Source: JAIBJN01 sp963775625
GTDB lineage: Bacteria > Actinomycetota > Thermoleophilia > Gaiellales > Gaiellaceae
Assembly (NCBI GenBank): GCA_963775625.1
Contig: CAVZJM010000001.1
Coordinates: 49,616 to 113,615 of the forward strand
DNA: 64,000 bases
Direction of reading: 5' to 3'
Both the position numbers and the translations under genes were made by a program. A model generated the notes under the pieces. That model saw nothing but the letters and a program-made list of their open reading frames with translations. It searched no databases and was not told the DNA's origin. Numbering within the stretch: position 1 is the first letter of the stretch; every line of letters begins with the position of its first letter. Positions 17,686 through 23,996 of the stretch are shown here, piece by piece.

Positions 17686-19128
17686 CTACGCTGCCTCCGT
17701 CACCGGCTCGGCCTCGGCATGCGGCGCCGGCGCGGGCGACCGGAGGAGCAGGCCCGCGACAACGCGCCGGCCGCGGCGGCGAAGATCGCGCCGACGAGGA
17801 AGGCGACGTGATAGCCGCTGTTCAGAGCGGCGAGGGCGTCCTCGCCGGAGGCGACCAGGCTCTCGGTGCGGGAAGCCGCGAGGCTGGCGAGGACGGCAAG
17901 CCCGAGCGCGCCGCCCATCATGAACGAGGTGTTGACGACGCCCGACGCGAGCCCGGCTTCCTGCGGCTCGACTCCGCTCATCGCCGCGAGCAGGATCGGG
18001 TTGAAGCCGATCCCGGCGCCGAGGCCGACGGCGAGGGTGGCCGGCAGAACGTCGATCGAGAAGCTCCCGTCGACCGGCGTCCGGGCGAAGAGGAGCAGCG
18101 AGAGCGTCATCAGCCCCAGCCCGACGAGCAGCGGCGTCTTGATGCCGAAGCGCATCACGAGCTTGTCGGAGTAGAGCGACGCGGCGCCCCAGATCACCAT
18201 CGACGGCAGGTAGGCGAGCCCGACCTCGAGCGGCGAGTAGCCGAGGACCCGCTGGAGATAGAGCGCGGAGAAGAAGAAGTACGCGAAGAGGCCGGCGGCC
18301 ATGAGGATGCCGGCGCCGTTCGCGGCCGAGACGTTGCGGTTCCGGAAGAGACCAAGCGGCACGAGCGGCGAGGCGGCGCGTGCCTCGCGGACGAGGAAGA
18401 GCGCAAGGAGGAGGGCGGCGCCGGCAAGCAGGCCGAGCGTCTCGCCGGAGGTCCAGCCGGTCGGTGTTGCCGTTGACGATCGCGTACACGGCGAGCATCA
18501 ACGATGCCGTGATGGTGATCGCGCCCACGACGTCGAGCCTTCCGCCCCCGGCCATGCCCGGAGCCGCCGGCAAGAGCCTCAGCGAGAGCGCGAAGACGAG
18601 CGCGCCCACCGGGAGGTTGACGAGGAAGATCCAGTGCCAGTTGAGCACGTCGGTGAGCACGCCGCCGAGCAGCACGCCTGCGACGCCGCCGGCGGAGAGG
18701 ACAAAGCCGAAGATGCCCATGGCCTTCGCGCGGTCGGCCTGCTCCGTGAAGAGCGTCATCACCAGGGAGAGCGCCACCGCCGAGACGAGCGCGCCGCCGA
18801 GCCCCTGCACGGCGCGCGCCGCCACCAGCTGGCCCTGCGACGTCGCGAGCCCGCAGGCGAGGGACGCGGCGGTGAAGAGCGAGATGCCGACAAGGAACAT
18901 GCGCCGCTGCCCGAACAGGTCGCCCAGCCGACCGCCGAGCAGGAGGAACCCGCCGAAGGTGAGCAGGTACGCGTTGACGACCCAGGCGAGCCCTGTCTCC
19001 GAGAAGCCGAGATCGTCCTTGATCGACGGCAGCGCGACGTTCACGATCGTCCCGTCGAGGACGATCATCAGGTCGCCCAGGCAGAGGACGTAGAGGGCAA
19101 GCCAGCGCGTCCGGCTGTTCATCGTCAC
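17686..19128 (-). CDS. MFS drug-resistance transporter (DHA2 type), two compensating frameshifts
   Basis: From GTG 19128 the first 220 residues are a clean 14-helix-type exporter: IVLDGTIVNVALPSIKDDL, GGRLGDLFGQRRMFLVG and GGVAGVLLGGVLTD. After IVNGNTD the raw frame turns into Arg-rich nonsense, while the next frame continues GWTSGETLGLLAGAALLL and PLGLFRNRNVSAANGAG. That frame runs to about 17768, where the original frame resumes with VVAGLLLRSPAPAPHAE. One extra base near 18457-18462 and one missing base near 17764-17770 explain it. Because the shifts cancel, the raw frame is open throughout and would be annotated as intact although roughly 230 residues are wrong. Confidence 0.88.
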   Translation of the reverse strand: MTMNSRTRWLALYVLCLGDLMIVLDGTIVNVALPSIKDDLGFSETGLAWVVNAYLLTFGGFLLLGGRLGDLFGQRRMFLVGISLFTAASLACGLATSQGQLVAARAVQGLGGALVSAVALSLVMTLFTEQADRAKAMGIFGFVLSAGGVAGVLLGGVLTDVLNWHWIFLVNLPVGALVFALSLRLLPAAPGMAGGGRLDVVGAITITASLMLAVYAIVNGNTDRLDLRRDARPACRRRPPPCALPRPRGTRRLAARAAWSLPEPQRLGRERRRHPHGRRPLRVLLLLRALSPAGPRLLAARGRARLPAVDGDLGRRVALLRQARDALRHQDAAARRAGADDALAAPLRPDAGRRELLDRRSAGHPRRRPRRRDRLQPDPARGDERSRAAGSRARVGRRQHLVHDGRRARACRPRQPRGFPHREPGRLRRGRPRRSEQRLSRRLPRRRDLRRRGRRVVAGLLLRSPAPAPHAEAEPVTEAA

Positions 19129-19165
19129 TGGCTGGTCCTTCCGTCGTCGGTCGTCAGTCGCTCTC

Positions 19166-19222
19166 GAGGGGTCAGACCCTCAAACGACACGGAACTCATC
19201 GGTCTTCCGACGATGAGTTTCC
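19166..19222. promoter_or_regulatory. Two inverted repeats between divergent transporter and STAS genes
   Basis: GAGGGGTCAGACCCTC at 19166-19181 is a near-perfect palindrome, and GGAACTCATCG at 19191-19201 pairs with CGATGAGTTTCC at 19211-19222. Both lie in the 120-base gap between the divergently transcribed MFS gene and the STAS gene. They could be repressor operators for the exporter. The first also resembles the GGGGTCAGRCCCC centre of the REP-like palindromes at 41.6-42 kb. Confidence 0.35.
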
Positions 19223-19248
19223 TCGGCTCCGCCGGTCACTTCTCGCAC

Positions 19249-19621
19249 ATGGCGCCAGGGCCGAGCACGATCGTCCTCTCCCTCGGCGGCCCGCTCGCCC
19301 GAGCCGACCTGCCCGCGCTCTGCGACCGCGGGCGCACCCTCCTGGAGGCGAGCGGCGCGGACGTCCTCGTCTGCGACGCGAGCCGGCTCGCCGAAGCGGA
19401 CGCCGTGGCGCTCGACGCGATCGCCCGGCTTCAGCTCACCGCCCGGCGGCTCGGCGCCGCATCTGCGTTCGCCACGCCCCGTGGAGCTCGAGGAGCTGCT
19501 GCGCTTCACGGGCCTGGCGGAGATCTGCGGCCTACGGGTCGATCTCGAGCGGCAGGCCGAAGAGCGGGAAGATCCTCGCGGTGTCGAGGAAGAACGTAAA
19601 TTCCTCGACTCGCCCCCCTGA
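19249..19621 (+). CDS. STAS-domain protein, apparent frameshift near 19477
   Basis: The frame from ATG 19249 reads STIVLSLGGPLARADLPALC, then GADVLVCDASRLAEADAVA and LDAIARLQLTARRLG. This is the beta-alpha pattern of a STAS (anti-sigma-antagonist-like) domain, although the usual phosphorylated Ser is not obvious. After this the raw frame becomes Gly/Arg-rich. Removing one C from CCCC at 19477-19480 joins it to VELEELLRFTGLAEICGLRV, a typical STAS C-terminus, ending at TGA 19619-19621. The tail overlaps the convergent sigma-factor gene by 90 bases. An ATG at 19213 is an alternative start. Regulation of the neighbouring sigma factor is possible but unproven. Confidence 0.6.
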
Positions 19622-20527
19622 GAGCTCCAGCACCTGGAGCGCCCAGGGCTCGTAGCCCTCGCCGCCGGGGACGGGCCGGTACTGCCCGAACGCCGGCGAG
19701 CCGTTCGCCGCCAGGGTCGGGACGACGCGCGAGTTGCGGCACGTCTTTCCCGGGCCGAACCACCAGTGGAGGATGTCGTCCCGCCCTCTGAGCCACAGGT
19801 CGTAGGGAGGCATCGACTGCGTGGCGTCCTCGTGGATCAGGGACGTGAGCGCCTCCATGTCGTAGCGCTCGAAGGCCTCGACGTAGCGCTCGAGCAGGGC
19901 GCTTGTCTCCTCGTCCAGCTCGTCGGCCTCGCCGCTCGCCTCGAGGTCGGCGGCCTCCAGGGTCGCCCGGGCACGCTGGAGCGCGCTGTTCACCGACGCG
20001 ACGCTCGTCTCCAGGAGCTCCGCCACCTCGGCCGCCGACCAGCGCAGGACCTCCCGCAGGATCATGACGGCGCGCTGGCGCGGCGGCAGCTGCTGCAGCG
20101 CGCCCACGAAGGCGAGGCGCACGGCCTCGCGCTCGACGGCAAGCTCCGCGGGATCTCCCTCCGCGAGGACGTGACCGGTCGGGATCGGCTCGACCCAGGT
20201 CGACTCGGGGAGCGTGTGCAAGTTGGCGATGTCGGGCTCCCCGGCGGGGCCGAGATCCATCGGCCGCGCGCGCCGTTTCCGGCCGTTCAGGAGGTCGAGG
20301 CAGACGTTCGTCGCGATGCGGTAGAGCCACGAGCGCAGCGCCGACCGGCCCTCGAAGCGCTCGAGGCTCCGCCAGGCGCGCAGCAGGGTCTCCTGCACCG
20401 CGTCCTCGGCTTCGAAGGGCGAGCCGAGCATCCGGTAGCAATAGGCGGTGAGCTCCACCCGGTGCTGCTCGAGCCGCAGCTCGAGCTCAGCGGCGTCCGG
20501 CGTGGCCGTGTAAGACGAATCCCCCAC
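19532..20527 (-). CDS. ECF RNA polymerase sigma factor with SnoaL-like C-terminal domain
   Basis: A 331-residue sigma-70 family protein. Region 2 reads TAYCYRMLGSPFEAEDAVQE and RSWLYRIATNVCLDLLNGRK. Region 4 reads LPPRQRAVMILREVLRWSAA with SVASVNSALQRARATLE as the recognition helix. Residues after about 200 (LERYVEAFERYDMEALTSLI through the end) form a SnoaL/NTF2-like domain, as in the SigG/SigX5 (TIGR02960) group. In this group the extra domain is thought to regulate the factor in place of an anti-sigma protein. GTG 20527 is the start. It diverges from the peroxiredoxin gene at 20626. Confidence 0.93.
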   Translation of the reverse strand: MGDSSYTATPDAAELELRLEQHRVELTAYCYRMLGSPFEAEDAVQETLLRAWRSLERFEGRSALRSWLYRIATNVCLDLLNGRKRRARPMDLGPAGEPDIANLHTLPESTWVEPIPTGHVLAEGDPAELAVEREAVRLAFVGALQQLPPRQRAVMILREVLRWSAAEVAELLETSVASVNSALQRARATLEAADLEASGEADELDEETSALLERYVEAFERYDMEALTSLIHEDATQSMPPYDLWLRGRDDILHWWFGPGKTCRNSRVVPTLAANGSPAFGQYRPVPGGEGYEPWALQVLELSGGRVEEFTFFLDTARIFPLFGLPLEIDP

Positions 20528-20625
20528 GGGGGACCATGCTACGCAATTGGGCCGTTCGCCAGCCGTTACGCGGTCGTTATCCTCCTTCGGCAGGCTGGGT
20601 CTCGCAAGCCATCACAGGAGGAGAT

Positions 20626-21323
20626 ATGGAGACGATCACGCAGGAGCCCGCGACCGCGGCTCGCCTGCAGCTGGGAAGCCCGGCGCCGGACTTCGAAGCC
20701 GAGACGACGGAGGGCCGCATCCGCTTCCACGAGTGGATCGGCGAGGGGTGGGCCGTGCTGTTCTCGCACCCGAAGGACTTCACGCCGGTCTGCACGACCG
20801 AGCTCGGCTACATGGCGAAGATCAAGCCGGAGTTCGACCGGCGCGGGGTCAAGGTCATCGGGCTGTCCGTCGACGCGCCCGAGGGCAAGGAGGCGTGGGC
20901 GGACGACATCGAGGAGACGCAGGGTCATCGCCCCAACTACCCGATCATCGCGGACGCCGACTTCGCCGTCTCGAAGCTCTACGGGATGCTGCCGGCCGAG
21001 ACGAGCGGCGACCCGGGCGAGCGCACGCCGGCAGACAACCAGACCGTTCGCAACGTCTTCGTCATCGGCCCGGACAAGACGGTCAAGCTGATCCTCGTCT
21101 ACCCGATGACCACCGGTCGCAACTTCGACGAGGTGCTCCGCGTGCTCGACTCGCTCCAGCTGACCGCCACGAAGAAGGTGGCGACGCCCGTGAACTGGAA
21201 GCAGGGCGAGGACGTCATCATCGCCGGCTCGGTCTCGGACGAGGCCGCCAAGGAGCTCTGGCCCGACGGCTGGGAGTCCCCGCTCCCTACATGCGGATCG
21301 TCCCGCAGCCGAGCGACGACTGA
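20626..21323 (+). CDS. 1-Cys peroxiredoxin (Prx6 family), apparent frameshift near 21286
   Basis: The peroxidatic Cys is C56 in HPKDFTPVCTTELGYM. There is no resolving Cys, and the long C-terminal dimer domain (VATPVNWKQGEDVII) marks the Prx6 class, which reduces peroxides in the cytoplasm. AGGAGGAG at 20616-20623 precedes ATG 20626. The raw frame ends in PLPTCGSSRSRATT; restoring one C in CCC at 21285-21287 gives PLPYMRIVPQPSDD and the stop 21321-21323, the standard family ending. A hairpin terminator follows immediately. It is divergent from the ECF sigma gene, which may regulate it. Confidence 0.9.
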
Positions 21324-21336
21324 GCGACAGACGGCG

Positions 21337-21362
21337 AGAGCGCCCGGTCGCAGGGCGCTCTT
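21337..21362 (+). terminator. Rho-independent terminator of the peroxiredoxin gene
   Basis: AGAGCGCCC at 21337-21345 and GGGCGCTCT at 21353-21361 form a perfect 9-bp stem with a 7-base loop, followed by TTC. It starts 14 bases after the corrected peroxiredoxin stop. Confidence 0.75.
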
Positions 21363-21414
21363 CGCCGTCCGCCGCTACGAGCCGGCCGCCCCTCGCGACG
21401 CCGAGAGCGGTGCG

Positions 21415-21597
21415 GAGCGCTCGGGGTTCGTGACTCGAAAGACCGTCGAGGCGCACGTCCGCAGCATCTTGCGGAAGCTCGATCTCCCCTCGGACGCGGG
21501 TGATAACCGGCGCGTGCACGCCGTGCTCGCCTTTCTCCGCAGCACCGGAAGTCAGGAGCCTCCGCAGTACCACTCGCTCTCCGTCGCGAACCGCTAG
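21415..21597 (+). pseudogene. Remnant of a LuxR-type helix-turn-helix
   Basis: The frame reads SGFVTRKTVEAHVRSILRKL and then RVHAVLAFLRS before the stop at 21595-21597. This is the recognition helix and last helix of a LuxR/NarL output domain (compare ETVKSHVRHILAKL in the regulator at 1583). The preceding receiver and first HTH helices are absent, replaced by the terminator region. It is best read as a decayed end of a regulator gene; low-complexity coincidence is less likely given the conserved order. Confidence 0.45.
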
Positions 21598-21683
21598 GGG
21601 CCTAGCTCTACGCCTCTGGACGCCCGACCGGAACGAAAAGGTTTGAACAAGCCGCTACCCGTCTCGACCCGATGGGGAACATG

Positions 21684-21710
21684 AAAGGCCCTGCTTGCAA
21701 GCGGGCCTTT
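21684..21710 (-). terminator. Hairpin terminator downstream of tRNA-fMet
   Basis: AAAGGCCC at 21684-21691 pairs with GGGCCTTT at 21703-21710, enclosing the palindrome GCTTGCAAGC. It lies four bases beyond the 3' end of the minus-strand tRNA gene and probably ends its transcript. It could also serve plus-strand transcripts coming from the peroxiredoxin side. Confidence 0.65.
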
Positions 21711-21714
21711 CGAG

Positions 21715-21788
21715 TAGCGGGGGCAGGATTTGAACCTGCGACCTCCGGGTTATGAGCCCGGCGAGCTACCTGACTGCTCCACCCCGCG
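21715..21788 (-). tRNA. Initiator tRNA-Met (CAU)
   Basis: The minus strand folds as a 74-base cloverleaf. The acceptor strand CGCGGGG pairs with CCCCGCT leaving a C1-U72 mismatch, the D-arm is GGAGCAGTCAGGTAGCTC, the anticodon arm is CGGGCTCATAACCCG, and the T-arm is GCAGGTTCAAATCCTGC. The unpaired first base pair and the three G-C pairs of the anticodon stem identify the initiator rather than the elongator tRNA. CCA is not encoded. Confidence 0.95.
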
Positions 21789-21816
21789 GCGCAGGCGCAA
21801 GGATAGCATCACATCC

Positions 21817-22143
21817 GTGCCCTGGTGGACATGGTTGTGCCTCGGGATCCTCCTGCTCGCGCTCGTGGCGACGGCGGTGTTCGCAGTCTTCGCGTTCGGC
21901 AGGATGAAGCGCCTGGGCGCCGCGTCGGCGGCGATCCAGGCCCGGCTCGACGAGGTCTCTCTCCTCGCCGAGGAGGTCCAGCGGAAGCAGGCGAGGAACC
22001 AGGAGCACCTGGAGGAGCTGCAGCGCCAACGGGCTCGGACGGAGGCCTCGATCGCGAAGCTCCGGCTGCTGACGTCGGCGCTCTCGGAGGCGACCGGCCA
22101 CCCGCGCCGAGTGAAGAAGCGCTACCTCAGCAAGAGCTCCTAG
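21817..22143 (+). CDS. Small membrane-anchored coiled-coil protein
   Basis: GTG 21817 starts a 108-residue protein. Residues 3-28 (WWTWLCLGILLLALVATAVF) are one membrane helix, followed by about 60 charged residues in heptad-like order (RLDEVSLLAEEVQRKQARN, then LEELQRQRARTEASI), expected to form a coiled coil. The C-terminus is basic (RRVKKRYLSKSS). No family is recognised. It begins 28 bases upstream of the divergent initiator tRNA, and its TAG stop lies inside the left terminal repeat of the element at 22133. Confidence 0.75.
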   Translation: MPWWTWLCLGILLLALVATAVFAVFAFGRMKRLGAASAAIQARLDEVSLLAEEVQRKQARNQEHLEELQRQRARTEASIAKLRLLTSALSEATGHPRRVKKRYLSKSS

Positions 22144-22298
22144 CATGATGATGACCCGCCGACTGGGTGCGCTGGGTGGCTCGAGGCAAGGACGCAGGGA
22201 GCGCGCATACCTGCAGAGGTATGGGCGCGACTGAGGACGCCGCATCGGGTCGCCCAGCGCGGCCAGGCGGCATGGCTCCTCATCGTGTTAGGAGCTCT
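22133..22298. repeat. 166-bp structured intergenic repeat, copy A
   Basis: The ends are 19-bp imperfect inverted repeats: AGAGCTCCTAGCATGATGA at 22133-22151 and, read from the other end, AGAGCTCCTAACACGATGA at 22298-22280 (17 of 19 identical). Inside are CAAGGACGCAGGGAGCGC at 22187-22204, the hairpin CATACCT-GCAG-AGGTATG at 22206-22223, and GGGCGCGACTGAGGACGC at 22223-22240. All are shared with copy B at 36252, the hairpin with different bases but kept pairing. The left end contains the stop codon of the preceding gene and the right end contains the AGGAG ribosome site of ppx. It could be a miniature mobile element or a structured RNA. No transposase is nearby. Confidence 0.82.
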
Positions 22299-22300
22299 GG

Positions 22301-23233
22301 GTGACCCGGGTCGGCGTCGTCGACCTGGGGACGAACTCGACACGCCTGCTCGTCGCCGACGTCGACGACGGCGCCGTGCGGGAGGTCGAGCGCCGGCTGA
22401 CGATCACGCGCCTCGGCGAGGGCGTGGACGAGCGCCGCCTCCTCCTCCCGACCGCGCTCGCCCGCGTTCGCAACGCGCTGACCGACTACCGGCGGGTGCT
22501 CGAAGCCACCGGCGCGAAGCGCACGCTGGCGGTGGCCACGAGCGCCGTCCGGGACGCGGACAACGGCGAAGCCTTCCTCGGCGAGATCGAGTGGAGCTAC
22601 GGCTTCGAGACGCGACTCCTGAGCGGCGACGAGGAGGCGCAGCTGACCTTCGAGGGCGTGGCGGCGGGGCGGGCGCTCGCTCCGGGCACGCTCGTGCTCG
22701 ACGTCGGGGGCGGCTCCACGGAGCTCGTCCTCGCCGGCTGGCATCGAAGCCTCGACCTCGGCTGCGTCCGTCTGACCGAGCGCTTCCTCCGCTCGGACCC
22801 GCCGGCGCCGGCCGAGCTCGAGGCGTGCCGCGAGCGCGTTCGCGCGCTGCTTCCCGACGAGCCGGGGGCCGCGCGCGCAATCGGCGTCGCGGGCACGGTG
22901 ACCACGCTGGCCGTGCTCTCGCTCGGGCTCGACCGGGAGGATCCCGCGCTCGTCCACGGCCACCGGCTGACGAGGGCCTGGATCGACGCGGAGTCGGACA
23001 GGCTGGCGGCGCAGCCGGTCGCCCAGCTCCGGAAGATTCGCGGCCTGCACCCCGACCGGGCCCCGGTCATCGTCGCGGGAACGCTGGTCGTGGCCGAGAT
23101 CCTCCGCCATTTCGACCTCGCCGAGCTGGAGGTCAGCGAGCACGACCTGCTTCACGGCGCCGCGCTCGCGGCCGCGGAGCTGCCCGCGCGCGCCGAGGGG
23201 CCCGCCCCGCCGGGCGCCTACACCTGCTGCTGA
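22301..23233 (+). CDS. ppx: Exopolyphosphatase / guanosine pentaphosphate phosphatase family protein
   Basis: A 310-residue member of the actin-like ASKHA fold. The first phosphate loop is RVGVVDLGTNSTRLLVAD. The conserved VATSAVRDADNGEAFL and the second loop LVLDVGGGSTELVLAG, followed by GVAGTVTTLAVL, complete the Ppx/GppA signature. It lacks the HD-like C-terminal extension, so it is the short actinobacterial type that hydrolyses polyphosphate or pppGpp. GTG 22301 starts two bases after repeat A, which supplies AGGAG at 22290-22294. The gene converges on the CBS protein with one base between. Confidence 0.92.
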   Translation: MTRVGVVDLGTNSTRLLVADVDDGAVREVERRLTITRLGEGVDERRLLLPTALARVRNALTDYRRVLEATGAKRTLAVATSAVRDADNGEAFLGEIEWSYGFETRLLSGDEEAQLTFEGVAAGRALAPGTLVLDVGGGSTELVLAGWHRSLDLGCVRLTERFLRSDPPAPAELEACRERVRALLPDEPGAARAIGVAGTVTTLAVLSLGLDREDPALVHGHRLTRAWIDAESDRLAAQPVAQLRKIRGLHPDRAPVIVAGTLVVAEILRHFDLAELEVSEHDLLHGAALAAAELPARAEGPAPPGAYTCC

Positions 23234-23234
23234 G

Positions 23235-23633
23235 CTATTCCTCGTCGAGCGGAGGGGGCGGCTCGTCCTCTGCCAGCCGGCGCACGACCGGCTCGCGCTG
23301 GAGGACTCCCAGAAGGCGGCCCTCCTCGACCACCGCCACCCGCTCGAGGCCGTGCTGCGCCATGAGGACGAGCGCCTCGTCGAGCGGCGTCTCGGGAGCG
23401 ACCGTCGGCAGGTCGGGATCGGCGAGATCCCGCGCGGTCAGCTCGCGCAGGTCACGCCCCTCGGCGACGGCCGCCACGATCCCCTCCTCGCTGACCGAGC
23501 CGACGAGCCGCTCGCCGTCCGTGACGAGCACGTGCACCACCTGGGGCTTCGCGAGCACCGCGGCAACCTCGCGCGCGGGCGCGTCGGCCTGGAGCACGCG
23601 CGGGTCGGCGACCAGTGCCTCCCGGACGATCAT
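23235..23633 (-). CDS. CBS-domain pair protein
   Basis: The 132 residues consist of two CBS motifs: VREALVADPRVLQADAPARE with VVHVLVTDGERLVGSVS, and DLPTVAPETPLDEALVLMAQ with RVAVVEEGRLLGVLQRE, ending in an acidic Pro-rich tail. Such stand-alone pairs bind adenosine nucleotides and act as energy sensors. It is the last gene of a minus-strand run after the S55 peptidase and NfeD-like genes, with a nine-base spacer, so co-transcription is likely. Confidence 0.9.
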   Translation of the reverse strand: MIVREALVADPRVLQADAPAREVAAVLAKPQVVHVLVTDGERLVGSVSEEGIVAAVAEGRDLRELTARDLADPDLPTVAPETPLDEALVLMAQHGLERVAVVEEGRLLGVLQREPVVRRLAEDEPPPPLDEE

Positions 23634-23642
23634 CGGCGGAGT

Positions 23643-23966
23643 CTACGCCGCTCGCTTTACATGGAGGGTGAGCCCGTCGAGACCGACGACCCGCACCTCC
23701 TCCCCGGCGGCGGCCCCCTCGGCGCAGTGGGCGCGCCAGAGCTCGCCCTGGACGCGCACCTGACCCAGGGGAGCGCAGGGCGTGACCACCTGGGCCGTGG
23801 CGCCGACCAGGGTCTCCGGCCCCATCTGGACTCGCCGGCGGCGCGAGTACCAGAGCCAGAAGCCGGTCTCGGCGATCTCGACGACCGCGGCCAGGATGAC
23901 GACCGGGGCGTCCCACTCGTCCGGAAGGACGAAGATCGCCAGCAGGATCGCGCCGAGAAGAAGCAT
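23643..23966 (-). CDS. NfeD-like membrane protein
   Basis: 107 residues. A hydrophobic N-terminus (LLLGAILLAIFVLP and VVILAAVVEIAETGFWLWY) leads to a small OB-fold-like domain: ETLVGATAQVVTPCAPLGQV, RVQGELWRAHC and GEEVRVVGLDGLTLHV, the usual NfeD C-terminal pattern. NfeD proteins partner with membrane stomatin or ClpP-class peptidases. The next gene upstream encodes an S55 peptidase, so a membrane quality-control role is plausible. Confidence 0.82.
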   Translation of the reverse strand: MLLLGAILLAIFVLPDEWDAPVVILAAVVEIAETGFWLWYSRRRRVQMGPETLVGATAQVVTPCAPLGQVRVQGELWRAHCAEGAAAGEEVRVVGLDGLTLHVKRAA

Positions 23967-23996
23967 CGGCGCGATTCTGCCCGCTGGTGCTTCGGC

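Noticed and set aside
21730..21816. An N-terminal extension of the coiled-coil membrane protein
   Set aside because: It would run through the initiator tRNA gene; GTG 21817 sits right at the membrane helix.
22133..22298. A known riboswitch in front of ppx
   Set aside because: The element also occurs downstream of rmuC with terminal inverted repeats, and no known aptamer motif is visible.
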